Assembly: GCF_003614885.1 (NCBI RefSeq)
Contig: NZ_QZMS01000013.1
Coordinates: 62,001-126,000, forward strand
From: Photobacterium salinisoli
GTDB taxonomy: Bacteria; Pseudomonadota; Gammaproteobacteria; Enterobacterales; Vibrionaceae
Direction of reading: 5' to 3'
DNA: 64,000 nucleotides
In this document: piece after piece, positions 1 through 10,159 of the stretch
Layout of the letters: each line of letters begins with the position of its first letter
Position numbering within the stretch: the first letter of the stretch is position 1
Notes under the pieces: generated by a model
Database searches by the model: none
What the model saw: the letters and a program-made list of their open reading frames with translations, nothing else
Told to the model about the DNA's origin: nothing
Program-made: the position numbers and the translations under genes

Positions 1-622
1 GGTGTTTACTCCAGGCAATGCGAATGGATGTATCGCTGTTATAGGTCAGAAAAGGCTGGCTGGTTCCGAGCGTACCGCGCTCTGTTGGCCCCTCGACGGG
101 ATCCAGTGTTTTAAAATCATAGTTTTCCTGCTCATAGCGAGTCAGAGTCACACCGGATAACGCATACTCGTCCAGCGTTTTGGCCGTTTCGTTATACACA
201 TATAACCAGCCATCCCGTAGCTGACGCAGAGTATATTGATACGGTGCCACTGACTGACCAGAAAAATAGCCTCTGCCCCGCCATCCTTTCGGCAAACCAT
301 GCTTCGGCTTGCCATTCTCGTCGTTCTCATCCAAGGCATAGCGAACCGGAAACAAATGACAGGGCGTCACTGTTTTTTCTTTTCGCTTTTTAACAGGGGT
401 TTGCGGTTCGACAGGCGGCTGTTTCAGCTTTTCATTTTCCCACATCATGGAACGCTCAGGTGGCTTAGCCACCGCCTTACCACCGTTTGCACTCAGATCA
501 TTCGGACGCGAAAGAGGCATCTCGCCTTGTTCATATAATGCTTTTGCCTGATCATATGTGTACTGGTGTTCTTCCCAATACATGGAATGCCGGGGAGGAT
601 ACGGGAAAATTTTGCCTGCCAT
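1..622 (-). CDS. VasX-type T6SS effector N-terminal region, partial (3' end off window)
   Basis: The ATG is at 622 and the frame stays open for 207 codons to the window edge, so only the N-terminus is seen. A lead segment (MAGKIFPYPP, residues 1-10) is followed by a Pro/Lys-rich linker (about 64-86) and then by PCHLFPVRYALDEND (87-101), LPKGWRGRGYFSGQ (110-123) and YQYTLRQLRDGWLYVYNE (128-145). This pattern resembles the conserved N-terminal region of VasX and related type VI secretion effectors, which carry a membrane-active toxin further downstream. The toxin part, any immunity gene and any VgrG partner would lie left of the window. A GAGA about 10 bases upstream can serve as ribosome binding site. 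Family assignment is by recalled motif similarity; function is inferred. Confidence 0.7.
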   Translation of the reverse strand, partial: MAGKIFPYPPRHSMYWEEHQYTYDQAKALYEQGEMPLSRPNDLSANGGKAVAKPPERSMMWENEKLKQPPVEPQTPVKKRKEKTVTPCHLFPVRYALDENDENGKPKHGLPKGWRGRGYFSGQSVAPYQYTLRQLRDGWLYVYNETAKTLDEYALSGVTLTRYEQENYDFKTLDPVEGPTERGTLGTSQPFLTYNSDTSIRIAWSKH

Positions 623-824
623 ACTGAGATCTCATTATCGATTAATTCGTGCTATTCAAATCTATTTATTTATTTGATAAAGCAAGATTTGCGCCATTAA
701 ATCAATACTTATAAATCAGCATGTTACATGTTAACTGTGTTTCACCTTGCCAATAAGTTGGAAATTTTTCTCATTTTTTGGATCCTGACTTCAAATCTGG
801 TCCGGCCCACCCCGTTTTTTCATC

Positions 825-857
825 AAAAAAGGGAAACCAACGTTTCCCTTTTTATTT
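825..857. terminator. Bidirectional rho-independent terminator after acpS
   Basis: An A-rich stem with GGGAAAC pairs with GTTTCCC around a CAAC-type loop and is followed by T-rich sequence on both strands. It can end the acpS-side operon on the minus strand, and possibly readthrough from the other side. Confidence 0.75.
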
Positions 858-877
858 CCGGCAGATGAATGGCAGTG

Positions 878-1261
878 TCAGCCCGTTTCCAGAATCACAG
901 TCGCGACAGCATAGTGTTTTTCATCTGCAATAGTCAGGTGAATATGGCGGACCGCCATCTGCGCGGCCAGTTCGGCCGCTTTCCCGGCCAATGTTAACTC
1001 TGGCTTACCACGTTCGTTATTGGTGACAGTAAAATCCTGAAACGAAACACCACAGGCTATGCCTGTACCCAGCGCTTTGGCGGCCGCTTCTTTGACCGCA
1101 AAACGCTTGGCCAGGTAGCGGCCTGCCTGCTTATGCTGACTGAAAATGATTAATTCTTCAGGTGTCAGTACCCGCCGGGCAAACGTCTCACCGGCACGGT
1201 CGAGTACATGCTCGACACGGGCAATTTCAGCAATGTCTGTTCCCAGACCGACGATGGCCAT
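878..1261 (-). CDS. acpS: Holo-[acyl-carrier-protein] synthase
   Basis: AcpS transfers 4'-phosphopantetheine from CoA to the serine of apo-ACP in the cytoplasm, activating fatty acid synthesis. The 127-residue protein has the family length. The Mg-binding Asp of GTDI (Asp9) and the [15 protein letters not shown] signature (residues 53-67, metal ligand Glu58) are both present. It is the last gene of the rnc-era-recO-pdxJ-acpS run, one base after pdxJ, and is followed by a strong terminator. The pdxJ-acpS pairing is standard in gammaproteobacteria. Confidence 0.97.
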   Translation of the reverse strand: MAIVGLGTDIAEIARVEHVLDRAGETFARRVLTPEELIIFSQHKQAGRYLAKRFAVKEAAAKALGTGIACGVSFQDFTVTNNERGKPELTLAGKAAELAAQMAVRHIHLTIADEKHYAVATVILETG

Positions 1262-1262
1262 G

Positions 1263-1994
1263 TTACCAGCGCGCTTCCAGCATCACAGCTTTCATGTCTG
1301 CCACGGCTTTATGCAGGCCGTCAAACACGGCGCGGCCGATGATGGCATGACCAATATTGAGCTCGTAAATCTCCGGCAGGGCCGCAATCGGTTTGACATT
1401 GTGATAAGTCAGGCCATGGCCGGCATTGACCTTGATACCCTGATCATGGGCGTAACTGGCGGCGGCGGCAATTTTCTTCAGCTCAGCCTGTTGCTCAGTT
1501 TCCGATGTCGCATCAGCGTAATGGCCTGTGTGTAGCTCAATATAATGTGCGCCACAGGCCACCGCGGCATCAATCTGCGCGCGATCTGCATCAATAAACA
1601 GGGAAACCAGAATACCTGCAGCAGAGAGTTTCTCGGTCGCCGCTTTCACTTTGTCCAGCTGACCCACCACATCCAGACCGCCTTCTGTGGTCAGCTCTTC
1701 GCGCTTTTCCGGCACTAAGCAGACGAACTCAGGTTGAGTGTCCAGTGCTATTTGCACCATCTCATCGGTCACTGCCATTTCCAGATTCATACGCGTCTGA
1801 ATGGTGTCACGCAGAATACGGACATCGCGGTCAGTAATATGACGACGGTCTTCGCGTAAATGAATGGTAATACCATCAGCGCCTGCGCGTTCTGCCACTT
1901 CAGCTGCATGCACCGGATCCGGATACCGGGTGCCGCGGGCATTACGCAAAGTTGCAACGTGGTCGATATTGACGCCGAGCAGTATATTCTTCAT
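1263..1994 (-). CDS. pdxJ: Pyridoxine 5'-phosphate synthase
   Basis: PdxJ condenses 1-deoxy-D-xylulose 5-phosphate with 3-amino-2-oxopropyl phosphate in the last ring-forming step of de novo vitamin B6 synthesis. The 243-residue TIM barrel opens with [16 protein letters not shown] (residues 7-22) and carries the HLREDRRHI segment and the HTGHYA phosphate region expected of the family. The start codon overlaps the recO stop (ATGA), so translation is probably coupled. Length and position match the E. coli gene. Confidence 0.97.
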   Translation of the reverse strand: MKNILLGVNIDHVATLRNARGTRYPDPVHAAEVAERAGADGITIHLREDRRHITDRDVRILRDTIQTRMNLEMAVTDEMVQIALDTQPEFVCLVPEKREELTTEGGLDVVGQLDKVKAATEKLSAAGILVSLFIDADRAQIDAAVACGAHYIELHTGHYADATSETEQQAELKKIAAAASYAHDQGIKVNAGHGLTYHNVKPIAALPEIYELNIGHAIIGRAVFDGLHKAVADMKAVMLEARW

Positions 1995-2701
1995 GTAGCG
2001 GTACTCCTTCCTCTAGGGATAAACAATTCCCTGCTTTTTAATGGTTTGCTGCCAAGATACGGTTTCAGGGCCATGCGTGTAAAGCGCTTTGCGGCCCTGA
2101 GCTGATCCTGGGTTTCAAAATGCCGGGCGGCAATGGCTTTGAGTTGTCGACCGGTAAACGTCAGCTGGCCGGCAACCAAAGAAGCAATAAACCCTTTTTG
2201 CTCCCGATAGTTATAGGTCATTTCATCGTCAACAGGCAGCCCGCTGCCTGCACAATGAAGGAAATCCACCCCGTAGCCCAAGTGATCCAGCAATGCCAGC
2301 TCAAAACGCCGTAATGCCGGTTCGGGATTGTCTGCCTGAGCAAGCTCCCGCAATACATTGAGATAATCCAGAAACAGCGCTGGATAAGGCGTCTGAACTT
2401 CCAGCACCCGGGCCAGGATCTCATTCACATACAAGGCGGAATACAGGATATAGCTGCGCATGGGCAGCCCGATACTGATAGGTTCGGCATGGGTCAGCAC
2501 CGGCATACTGCCACGGCCAGTCCATTTAATGAATAGTGGGGTAAATGGCTGAAGCGCTCCTTTGAGATTGGAGCGCTTACGGCGGGCACCTTTAGCCATC
2601 AGGGTGATCCGGCCGGACTCTTCGCTGAAGACGTCCAGGATCAGGCTCGTCTCACTGTAGTGACGAGAGTGCAGAACAAAACAGCGCTGCAGCCCTTCCA
2701 T
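1991..2701 (-). CDS. recO: DNA repair protein RecO
   Basis: RecO works with RecR and RecF to load RecA on SSB-coated gaps and anneals single strands. The 236-residue protein has an N-terminal OB-fold start ([23 protein letters not shown]), a conserved [16 protein letters not shown] basic segment and the helical C-terminal domain. It sits between era (8 bases upstream) and pdxJ (4-base overlap), exactly as in E. coli. Nothing appears unusual. Confidence 0.95.
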   Translation of the reverse strand: MEGLQRCFVLHSRHYSETSLILDVFSEESGRITLMAKGARRKRSNLKGALQPFTPLFIKWTGRGSMPVLTHAEPISIGLPMRSYILYSALYVNEILARVLEVQTPYPALFLDYLNVLRELAQADNPEPALRRFELALLDHLGYGVDFLHCAGSGLPVDDEMTYNYREQKGFIASLVAGQLTFTGRQLKAIAARHFETQDQLRAAKRFTRMALKPYLGSKPLKSRELFIPRGRSTAT

Positions 2702-2709
2702 CGCTGTCC

Positions 2710-3615
2710 TTAAAGATCGTCGATATAGCCAAGACTACGCAGGGCGCGTTCGTCATCTGCCCAACCGGATTTCACTTTCACCCACAGCTCAAGGTACACC
2801 TTGCGCTCGAACAGATCTTCCATGTCCAGACGGGCTTCGCGGCCAATGGTTTTGATTTTCTCGCCACCCTTGCCTATCACCATCTTCTTCTGACCTTTAC
2901 GCTCAACCAGAATCAGGCCGTTGATATCAAAGCCATCGGTTTCCGGATTGTAGTCAAAGCGTTCAATTTCAACCGTCACAGAATACGGCAGTTCTTCGCC
3001 GGTAAACCGCATCAGCTTTTCACGGATAATTTCGGAAGCCATAAAGCGCTGCGAGCGATCGGTCACGTACTCTTCCGGGAAGTAATATTCCCCTTCCGGC
3101 AGACAATCGCGGACTATCTTCTCGACATCATCAATACCGGTACCGTGTTTGGCCGCAATAGGGACAATGGCCTTAAAGTCCATTTTTTTCGCCAGTTCCT
3201 GCATGTGCGGGAACAGATCGTACTTCATTTTGACGTTATCGACTTTGTTGACCAGCAGCACCACAGGCAGGCCGCTTTTTGCCAGCTTGTTGAGCACCAT
3301 TTCATCGTCCGGCGTCCACATGGTGCCGTCTACCAGAAACAGCACCAATTCGACATCGGTCAGCGAGCTGCTGGCCGCACGGTTCATCAGGCGGTTAATG
3401 GTGCGCTTTTCCTCGATATGCAGCCCGGGGGTATCCACATACACAGCCTGATAGCCGTCTCGGGTATCCACGCCCATAATCCGGTGGCGGGTGGTCTGCG
3501 GTTTACGCGAGGTGATCGACAACTTCTGCCCAACCAGACGGTTCAGCAGTGTTGATTTACCGACATTCGGACGGCCAACGATGGCAATAAAGCCACAATG
3601 TGTTTTATCTGTCAT
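2710..3615 (-). CDS. era: GTPase Era, 30S ribosome assembly
   Basis: Era is an essential GTPase that binds the 3' end of 16S rRNA during 30S maturation. Visible motifs are the P loop GRPNVGKST (residues 14-22), switch-II DTPG (61-64), NKVD (123-126) and a C-terminal KH domain with GKGG (about 248-251). The length of 301 residues is typical. The start overlaps the rnc stop by four bases (ATGA), so the two RNA-processing genes are translationally coupled as in E. coli. Confidence 0.98.
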   Translation of the reverse strand: MTDKTHCGFIAIVGRPNVGKSTLLNRLVGQKLSITSRKPQTTRHRIMGVDTRDGYQAVYVDTPGLHIEEKRTINRLMNRAASSSLTDVELVLFLVDGTMWTPDDEMVLNKLAKSGLPVVLLVNKVDNVKMKYDLFPHMQELAKKMDFKAIVPIAAKHGTGIDDVEKIVRDCLPEGEYYFPEEYVTDRSQRFMASEIIREKLMRFTGEELPYSVTVEIERFDYNPETDGFDINGLILVERKGQKKMVIGKGGEKIKTIGREARLDMEDLFERKVYLELWVKVKSGWADDERALRSLGYIDDL

Positions 3616-4286
3616 GATTCTAACTGCTTCAATGCCAGTTCTGCCGCAGCCTGCTCAGCCTTGCGCCGACTACCGCCTTTACCAACCACAGGGTTATCCA
3701 GCCCCGAGACGTCGCACTGTACAGTGAATTCCTGATTGTGTGCTTCACCCTGCACCTTAGTTACAGTATATGCCGGAAGCGGCAAACGACGCCCCTGAAG
3801 GCACTCCTGCAGACGGGTTTTCGGGTCTTTCTGGTTTATACCGGGTTGTATGGTGTCCAGACGACTCTGATACCAGCTCAAAACGATATGGCGGACACAT
3901 TCGATATCACTGTCGAGGTAAATTGCCCCAATTATGGCTTCGACACAGTCAGCCAGAATGGAATCGCGGCGATAACCGCCACTTTTCAGTTCGCCCGGGC
4001 CCAGCAGCAGATGGTCACCCAGCTCGAATTCGCGGCCTAACTCAGCCAGCGTTTTACCCCGAACCAGTGTGGCGCGCATCCGGCTCATATCGCCTTCGTC
4101 GACCTTAGGGAAGCGATGATATAGCTCATCGGCAATTACAAAGCTCAGGATAGAGTCACCCAGGAACTCCAGACGCTCGTTGTGCGTCCCGTTGGCGCTT
4201 CTGTGTGTCAGCGCCAGGGTGAGTAATTCGCTGTTCTTAAATTCGTGTCCCAGCTTACGCTGGAGTCTTTGTACAGGAGATGTCAT
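3612..4286 (-). CDS. rnc: Ribonuclease III
   Basis: RNase III cleaves double-stranded RNA, including pre-rRNA, and autoregulates its own operon in E. coli. The 224-residue protein has the signature [13 protein letters not shown] (residues 38-49) with the catalytic acidic residues, a second metal-binding pair Asp113/Glu116 in [19 protein letters not shown], and a C-terminal dsRNA-binding domain (about 155-224, ending [15 protein letters not shown]). It lies 10 bases downstream of lepB and overlaps era. Confidence 0.98.
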   Translation of the reverse strand: MTSPVQRLQRKLGHEFKNSELLTLALTHRSANGTHNERLEFLGDSILSFVIADELYHRFPKVDEGDMSRMRATLVRGKTLAELGREFELGDHLLLGPGELKSGGYRRDSILADCVEAIIGAIYLDSDIECVRHIVLSWYQSRLDTIQPGINQKDPKTRLQECLQGRRLPLPAYTVTKVQGEAHNQEFTVQCDVSGLDNPVVGKGGSRRKAEQAAAELALKQLES

Positions 4287-4296
4287 TTTTTCCCGA

Positions 4297-5196
4297 TCAG
4301 TCTATGCCTCCGATGCGGCTGAAGCGCACACCGGTAGGAATCCAAGAGGGAAGTACACTATCGGCACTTCGTTCAAATTCAAAGCTGATCCAGATCCCGA
4401 CCGCCTTGCCAACCAGATTTGCTTCCGGCACGAATCCCCAGTAGCGGCTGTCAGCACTGTTATCACGATTGTCACCCATAACAAAGTAGTGACCTTCAGG
4501 CACCACCCACTCAGCCAGTCCGGGACGCGGTTGATAATCAAACGTCTGATTCGGCCTTAGCGGATGGATCAGAATGTCATGTTTCGCCTCACCAAGCTGC
4601 TCAGTAAACTGGATCAGCCGGGTTCTGTTCTGAACAAAGTCACTGTCGTGCATCTGGCTCATCATGACAGGTTTACATTCTGTGGTGCCTTTGGGTGCAA
4701 TACAGATCTGCTTATTGTCACTATAGCGAACTAAATCGCCCGGTAATCCCACAACGCGTTTAATGTAATCCACGTTAGTGTTTACCGGGTATTTGAAGAC
4801 AGCAATGTCTCCACGTTCAGGTTCACCGGTTTCCACCAGTTTATGACGGAATACAGGATCGCGCAGACCATAAGCAAATTTTTCAACCAGAATGAAATCG
4901 CCAACCAGCAATGTCGGCATCATCGATCCGGATGGGATCTGGAACGGCTCATATATAAACGAGCGAAATACCATGATAATTGCTATCACAGGGAACATAG
5001 AGCTGGTGGATTCAACCCAACCTGGCTGAGGCGCAACGGCTTCTAAGGTTTTAGCATCCACCTGACCACCGGCATTGGCCGCCGCTGCGTCGATTTTCAA
5101 CTGACGCTTAGGTGCCCAGAGGAACCGATCCAGTGCCCAGATAATCCCGGTCACTATGGTTGCCAGCACTAAAATTAACGAAAACAGATTTGCCAT
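4297..5196 (-). CDS. lepB: Signal peptidase I
   Basis: LepB removes signal peptides from exported proteins at the outer face of the inner membrane. The 299-residue protein has a first membrane helix (about residues 3-22), a second one (about 66-84), the catalytic serine in [10 protein letters not shown] (Ser91), the general-base lysine in [11 protein letters not shown] (Lys146) and the late [17 protein letters not shown] box. It is somewhat shorter than E. coli LepB (324). It follows lepA after a 99-base gap with two hairpins and leads straight into rnc. Confidence 0.97.
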   Translation of the reverse strand: MANLFSLILVLATIVTGIIWALDRFLWAPKRQLKIDAAAANAGGQVDAKTLEAVAPQPGWVESTSSMFPVIAIIMVFRSFIYEPFQIPSGSMMPTLLVGDFILVEKFAYGLRDPVFRHKLVETGEPERGDIAVFKYPVNTNVDYIKRVVGLPGDLVRYSDNKQICIAPKGTTECKPVMMSQMHDSDFVQNRTRLIQFTEQLGEAKHDILIHPLRPNQTFDYQPRPGLAEWVVPEGHYFVMGDNRDNSADSRYWGFVPEANLVGKAVGIWISFEFERSADSVLPSWIPTGVRFSRIGGID

Positions 5197-5239
5197 TGCT
5201 GTTCCTAATGTCCCTATGATGAATTTTTCATGGTCTCTC

Positions 5240-5283
5240 AGGGTCTGATGACCCTAACCATTCCGCCGCATAATGCGGCGGAA
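5240..5283. other. Two adjacent hairpins between lepA and lepB
   Basis: AGGGTC-TGAT-GACCCT (5240-5255) and the perfect inverted repeat TTCCGCCGCAT/ATGCGGCGGAA around one base (5261-5283) lie in the lepA-lepB gap. Neither is followed by a U tract on the minus strand, so they look more like mRNA-stabilising or attenuating structures than strong terminators. Confidence 0.55.
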
Positions 5284-5295
5284 GGCGGACTCGAA

Positions 5296-7092
5296 TTATT
5301 TGTCTTTACCTACATGCAGTATGGCAAGGAAGGCTTCCTGCGGCAGTTCGACATTGCCGATCTGCTTCATTCGCTTTTTACCTTCTTTCTGCTTCTGCAG
5401 CAGCTTTTTCTTACGGCTCACGTCACCACCGTAACACTTGGCGATAACGTTTTTGCGTAGCTGTTTCACGGTCGAGCGAGCAATAATGTGGTTACCGATC
5501 GCTGCCTGAATCGCAATATCAAACATCTGGCGAGGAATGAACTCTCTCATTTTCTCAACCACATCACGACCACGCGATTGCGCATGATCTTTATGGGTAA
5601 TAATAGCCAGTGCATCAACACGATCGCCGTTTAACAGGATATCTACCCGAACCATGTCGGATTCCTGATAACGCTGGAAGCCATAATCCAGAGACGCATA
5701 GCCGCGCGATGTCGACTTCAGGCGGTCGAAGAAATCCAGTACCACTTCTGACATCGGAATGTCATACGTCAGCGCAACCTGGTTACCGTGGTAAACCATG
5801 TCGACCTGAGAGCCGCGTTTTTCCACACACAGTGTGATCACGTTACCCAGGTATTCACTTGGCACCAGAATGTTACAGCGGGCAATTGGCTCACCAATGA
5901 CTTCAATATCATTGATAGGCGGCAGTTTGGCCGGGCTGTCAACATACAGCATGTCGCCGTTACTCTTCTTCACCTCATACACAACAGTCGGTGCTGTGGT
6001 GATCAGATCCAGATCGTATTCACGCTCCAGACGCTCCTGAATAATTTCCATGTGCAGCATGCCCAGGAAACCACAACGGAAGCCAAAGCCCAGAGCGGCA
6101 GAACTTTCTGGCTCGTAGAACAGCGAGGCATCATTCAGGCTCAGCTTGCCCAGTGCATCACGGAAGTTCTCATAATCGTCAGACGATACCGGGAACAGGC
6201 CTGCATACACCTGAGGTTTCACTTTCTTAAAGCCTGGCAGCGCCTTTTCACAGCCATTCTTCGCCAGTGTCAGGGTATCGCCCACCGGCGCGCCCAGTAT
6301 GTCTTTAATACCACAGACCACCCAGCCCACTTCGCCCGTCCTCAGGATGTCTTTATCCACCTGTTTCGGGGTAAAGATACCGATACGGTCAACGTTCCAG
6401 GTCTGCCCTGTGCTCATGACCTTGATCTTATCGTTCTTCTTCAGGGCGCCGTTTTTAATGCGGACCAGAGAGACAACACCGAGGTAGTTATCAAACCAGG
6501 AGTCGATGATCAGCGCCTGTGGCGGCGCATCCGGATCGCCTTCCGGCGCAGGGATTGAGCGCACGATATTTTCCAGCACCTCGTCAACGCCCAGACCGGT
6601 TTTGGCGGAGCAGCGGGTGGCTTCTAACGCATCGATACCGACGATTTCTTCAATTTCTTCCGCGACACGCTCAGGATCAGCGGCTGGCAGATCGATTTTA
6701 TTCAGGATCGGCACAACTTCCAGATCCATTTCAATCGCGGTATAACAGTTAGCCAGTGTCTGGGCTTCCACACCCTGACCGGCATCGACCACCAGCAGCG
6801 CACCTTCACAGGCCGCCAGCGAACGGGAGACTTCATAGGAAAAGTCTACGTGCCCCGGGGTGTCGATAAAGTTGAGTTGATAGGTTTCACCATCTTTTGC
6901 CGTGTAATTGAGCGTCACGCTCTGGGCCTTGATGGTGATGCCACGTTCACGTTCAAGATCCATTGAGTCAAGGACTTGCGCAGCCATTTCACGATCGGAA
7001 AGGCCACCGCAGACTTGAATCAAGCGGTCAGATAACGTCGACTTACCGTGGTCGATATGTGCAATAATCGAAAAGTTACGAATGTGCTTCAT
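5296..7092 (-). CDS. lepA: Elongation factor 4 (LepA)
   Basis: LepA (EF4) is a ribosome-associated translational GTPase linked to initiation and 30S biogenesis. The 598-residue protein has the G1 motif AHIDHGKST (residues 11-19), RGITIKAQ (switch I), [14 protein letters not shown], and the LepA-specific C-terminal domain with the basic [21 protein letters not shown] tail segment. Length and order before lepB match E. coli. The gap to rseC is 73 bases, so it may have its own promoter. Confidence 0.98.
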   Translation of the reverse strand: MKHIRNFSIIAHIDHGKSTLSDRLIQVCGGLSDREMAAQVLDSMDLERERGITIKAQSVTLNYTAKDGETYQLNFIDTPGHVDFSYEVSRSLAACEGALLVVDAGQGVEAQTLANCYTAIEMDLEVVPILNKIDLPAADPERVAEEIEEIVGIDALEATRCSAKTGLGVDEVLENIVRSIPAPEGDPDAPPQALIIDSWFDNYLGVVSLVRIKNGALKKNDKIKVMSTGQTWNVDRIGIFTPKQVDKDILRTGEVGWVVCGIKDILGAPVGDTLTLAKNGCEKALPGFKKVKPQVYAGLFPVSSDDYENFRDALGKLSLNDASLFYEPESSAALGFGFRCGFLGMLHMEIIQERLEREYDLDLITTAPTVVYEVKKSNGDMLYVDSPAKLPPINDIEVIGEPIARCNILVPSEYLGNVITLCVEKRGSQVDMVYHGNQVALTYDIPMSEVVLDFFDRLKSTSRGYASLDYGFQRYQESDMVRVDILLNGDRVDALAIITHKDHAQSRGRDVVEKMREFIPRQMFDIAIQAAIGNHIIARSTVKQLRKNVIAKCYGGDVSRKKKLLQKQKEGKKRMKQIGNVELPQEAFLAILHVGKDK

Positions 7093-7165
7093 GAATTGGC
7101 GTGACTAACTCGTGATTAAAAAATGAATGGGATCTTACGATCAAGTTGGCAGATTCTACCGAATT

Positions 7166-7678
7166 TCAACGGCTGCTGCTATCTTTCGATAGTGCATTTG
7201 TTTCCAGCCCTTGCGCAACAGGTTTTCCGAGTACCCGGATCAGGCTGGGTTGATAATCCCCCAGGGCCGATAATCTTCTGGCGCGATATCGTGCAATCAA
7301 CAGTCCTATCGCCCCGCCCGCAAGGGCGCAGGCAATCACGCCTCCTTCGCCGCCACCGGCCAGTTCGACAAACCACCACTGGCCCAGCAAAGTCCCCAGT
7401 AACATACATAACAGCGGCAGCACGTAGACCAACAGTGCCGATTGCAGCACGCTGCGCTCAGATAACCCTATTTCGACCAGCTGCCCGATGTGGATAGACT
7501 CAGTAATATGGGACGTCGACAAGGTCAGTTGATGCTGGCGACCGGGCAACACTTTGCTAACCACGCCTGTGCCACAGCTGTTTTGCGAGGCACAAGATCC
7601 GCAGCTGGTTTGCTGCTGACAACTGACAGTGATCTGCTTTTTATCAACGGCCACGACTGTGGCCAGTGAATGCATCAT
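7166..7678 (-). CDS. rseC: SoxR-reducing / sigma-E regulatory protein RseC
   Basis: RseC is an inner-membrane protein of the rpoE operon. In E. coli it helps the Rsx complex reduce SoxR. The 170-residue protein has a cysteine-rich N-terminal segment (CQQQTSCGSCASQNSCGTG, about residues 20-38), then two membrane helices (about 83-99 and 106-128), and a basic tail. Its start overlaps the rseB stop (ATGA). It is the last gene of rpoE-rseA-rseB-rseC. Confidence 0.93.
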   Translation of the reverse strand: MMHSLATVVAVDKKQITVSCQQQTSCGSCASQNSCGTGVVSKVLPGRQHQLTLSTSHITESIHIGQLVEIGLSERSVLQSALLVYVLPLLCMLLGTLLGQWWFVELAGGGEGGVIACALAGGAIGLLIARYRARRLSALGDYQPSLIRVLGKPVAQGLETNALSKDSSSR

Positions 7679-8646
7679 GGCTGACTGGCTCCCTGAAAAG
7701 AGACCGATTCCGCCACCCGGCGTGCCGTTGCCGGTGGTATGTCACCGACTACCGTGATCTCTTTATCTTTCAGTAACTGGCTGTGCAGCGTTCGACGCCC
7801 CTGGCGAACCAGTTGCTCACGCACACTGAAACCATCTGCTGCCGAGACATAAATAGAGAAACTAAACAGCCCGTCCGTATACATCTGGCTTTCAACCAGA
7901 CGCTCAGTCAGCATCAGGCGGTGCCGGTTATGCGAAATACTTTCAAAACCCAGCGGCAGCCAGTCGACCTGCCAGGACAACTCCACCTGCGGCTGTGGCG
8001 GTAACTGAACCACCTCCGGCAGTTTCACTGATTTCAGGCTTTCCAGTATATCGGCCACTTTGTCATTCACGACAAAAGACACTGCACGGTACTGCTCTAA
8101 AGGCTCACCATCCCGATCCAGTAAATCTGCCCGCAAGACTAAATGAGAACGGGTGTCCATCCACAGCAGGTAGGAATAGCGGGCGCCGTCTTTGGGCGCG
8201 ATACGTACCACATCACAGGCTGTTCCCGCTTCGCGGGAGCGCCCCATGGGGATGAAATCATAAAACTGGGCCAGCTCAGCCACGTTGGTGCGCATAATCG
8301 GTGGCAAAGGAGCCACCATGCGATTACTGTCGATGGTAAACGGGTCCAGCCCGGGCTCAAAGTAACTGACTTCTTTGCCACGCTGAATCACCTCACGCGG
8401 CGGGCCGCTGAGATAAACCAGATGTGCAAATGTCTTCCCATCTTCTACCGCATGGCGATAGCGTAAGGGTTCAATACTGTTTTTCTTGATGAGGATGTAA
8501 GACACCTCATAGCTCAACTGCCTGGTTGCCTGATCCATTTGATGCAACAAAGCCTCTGCAGAAGTCATAGCGTCTTCTTCCGCAGAGGCTTGCCAAGGCA
8601 TAGCCAAGCTGACCAGTGTCAGAGCACCGACCAGAATTTTCTTCAT
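7675..8646 (-). CDS. rseB: Sigma-E regulatory protein RseB, periplasmic
   Basis: RseB binds the periplasmic part of RseA and protects it from DegS until displaced by lipopolysaccharide signals. The 323-residue protein starts with a signal peptide (MKKILVGALTLVSLAMPWQASA, cleavage near residue 22), followed by the LolA-like large domain and the smaller C-terminal domain (ending VAESVSFQGASQP). It is placed 14 bases after rseA and overlaps rseC by four bases, the conserved operon order. Confidence 0.95.
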   Translation of the reverse strand: MKKILVGALTLVSLAMPWQASAEEDAMTSAEALLHQMDQATRQLSYEVSYILIKKNSIEPLRYRHAVEDGKTFAHLVYLSGPPREVIQRGKEVSYFEPGLDPFTIDSNRMVAPLPPIMRTNVAELAQFYDFIPMGRSREAGTACDVVRIAPKDGARYSYLLWMDTRSHLVLRADLLDRDGEPLEQYRAVSFVVNDKVADILESLKSVKLPEVVQLPPQPQVELSWQVDWLPLGFESISHNRHRLMLTERLVESQMYTDGLFSFSIYVSAADGFSVREQLVRQGRRTLHSQLLKDKEITVVGDIPPATARRVAESVSFQGASQP

Positions 8647-8660
8647 ATCACCGCCACGAA

Positions 8661-9305
8661 TCAGTGTGATTCCAACAGGGTTCTATCCAGACTGCCATCT
8701 TCCGCATTCAGGCGCAGTTGCAACTCATAGTCCTGCAACATCGCATTAATACGACGTCTTTGTTCCATCAGTTGTGCTTCGCTTGGCGATTCGGTCCGGG
8801 TACGAACAGAATCCCGCGTCAGGCTGACTGGTTCAGCAGTTCCGGCAAAAGGAATGGTCTGTAAAACAGGCACCTGAGTATTAGCATCACTCGCTAACCC
8901 AGCCTCTTCACCACCGTTATATTGTTGTACGCCGACAATCACTGCCAAAGAAACACAGGCAGCTAATGCCACCTGACCAAATTGTGTCAGCCAGGCTGGC
9001 ATAGTGCGACGTGCCAGATGGGGCTTGGGTTGCTCCACATGCGGCAGAGACACGACATTCGCCGACGCCGCGACGCTGTCTGCATCAGCAAGGCTGTGCG
9101 CGGGTTCATTGTCGAGCGCCATCGCCACGTTTCCGGCGATATCCCACTTGGGATGCCCCGGCGCTTCACCGTGCATGACATCGCTCATCAATTGATAAGC
9201 TTGCCAGCTTTGCTTTGCATTATCATCCACCAGAAGCTGGTTTATGATACTTTGATCAACGTCTTCACCATCAAGCAAAGCCGAAATCTTTTCTTTATCA
9301 GCCAT
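8661..9305 (-). CDS. rseA: Anti-sigma-E factor RseA
   Basis: RseA spans the inner membrane and holds sigma-E inactive until cut by DegS and RseP. I chose the ATG at 9305 (MADKEKISALLDGE), giving 214 residues, because GGTGA lies just upstream and because the family starts this way; a longer frame to 9326 exists. The cytoplasmic anti-sigma domain covers about residues 1-90, a single membrane helix follows (GQVALAACVSLAVIVGV, about 108-124), and the periplasmic tail ends in a helical segment. It lies 24 bases after rpoE. Confidence 0.94.
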   Translation of the reverse strand: MADKEKISALLDGEDVDQSIINQLLVDDNAKQSWQAYQLMSDVMHGEAPGHPKWDIAGNVAMALDNEPAHSLADADSVAASANVVSLPHVEQPKPHLARRTMPAWLTQFGQVALAACVSLAVIVGVQQYNGGEEAGLASDANTQVPVLQTIPFAGTAEPVSLTRDSVRTRTESPSEAQLMEQRRRINAMLQDYELQLRLNAEDGSLDRTLLESH

Positions 9306-9329
9306 CTTTGTCACCGTTTGGCCCAAATA

Positions 9330-9908
9330 TTAGCGCTGCATTAGGGGGGCAATACGTTTCTCTACCGCCTCCCGAGCCCGGAAAATACGGGAACGTACCG
9401 TACCCACCGGACAGCCCATGACTTCCGCAATTTCCTCGTAACTCAATCCTTCAAGTTCGCGAAGCGTAATTGCGGTTTTCAAATCATCCGGGAGGCTTTC
9501 TATGGTACTGAATACCACCCGCTTCAATTCATCTGACAACATTTGGTTCTCAGGGTTCGAAATTTCTTTTAATGCACTGCCATTTTCATAGTACTCGGCA
9601 TCTTCCGCATCCACGTCTGTTGCAGGCGGACGGCGCCCCTGAGCCACCAAGTAATTTTTTGCTGTGTTCACAGCTATGCGATATAGCCAAGTATAAAATG
9701 CACTTTCCCCACGAAAAGACGGTAGCGCACGGTAAGCTTTGATAAAGGCTTCCTGCGCCACATCCGGCACATCACCGGAATTGCCAACATAACGGGCAAT
9801 AAGGTTACAAACCTTGTTCTGGTACTTTACGACCAGTAAATTAAAGGCTTGCTTGTCCCCTCGTTGTACTCGCTCAATCAGTGCCTGGTCAGTTAACTGC
9901 TCGCTCAT
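9330..9908 (-). CDS. rpoE: RNA polymerase sigma-E factor
   Basis: RpoE (sigma-24) directs the envelope stress regulon. I start at MSEQLTDQ (9908), giving 192 residues like E. coli RpoE; the frame extends upstream to 9983 but a GGAG is positioned for 9908. Region 2 is visible as AFIKAYRALPSFRGESAFYTWLYRIAVNTAKNYL and region 4 as LPDDLKTAITLRELEGLSYEEIAEVMGCPVGTVRSRIFRARE. It is the first gene of rpoE-rseABC, preceded by a sigma-E type promoter at 10034-10061, so it is probably autoregulated. Confidence 0.98.
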   Translation of the reverse strand: MSEQLTDQALIERVQRGDKQAFNLLVVKYQNKVCNLIARYVGNSGDVPDVAQEAFIKAYRALPSFRGESAFYTWLYRIAVNTAKNYLVAQGRRPPATDVDAEDAEYYENGSALKEISNPENQMLSDELKRVVFSTIESLPDDLKTAITLRELEGLSYEEIAEVMGCPVGTVRSRIFRAREAVEKRIAPLMQR

Positions 9909-10033
9909 TCGAGCGTGTACTCCTCTGTCTGTGACAAGGTCATCTCTGCTCTGAACCGTACCGGATGCAGCCAATTTACCCATCCTGTGTTCAGAACTAT
10001 TTATATTCTATGGACATAGAAGCCTAAAGAATT

Positions 10034-10061
10034 ACTGACCCCAAAAAAAGCGCAAAGTTCC
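10034..10061 (-). promoter_or_regulatory. Sigma-E promoter of rpoE-rseABC
   Basis: On the minus strand GGAACTT is followed by 15 bases and GTCAGT. This matches the sigma-E -35 consensus (GGAACTT) and a plausible -10 (GTCnnA/TCnnA class). It lies about 125 bases upstream of the rpoE start and points into it, which is the autoregulatory arrangement known in E. coli. Confidence 0.8.
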
Positions 10062-10159
10062 CGCACACCTTACTGGCACATTCGTCCGGGTGCAACTGCC
10101 ATTCATTCTGGCAGATCTACACCGTCAGGGGCAATTTGCCTTACCTAGTTTTACAGATC

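Noticed and set aside
5788..6558. Long plus-strand frame of 256 codons inside lepA
   Set aside because: It lies antisense to a highly conserved gene, has no family resemblance and is explained by codon structure of lepA.
9909..9983. Longer rpoE start, or an RseD-like leader peptide fused upstream
   Set aside because: The extension shows no family similarity and the ribosome binding site fits the internal start; a separate leader ORF could not be supported.
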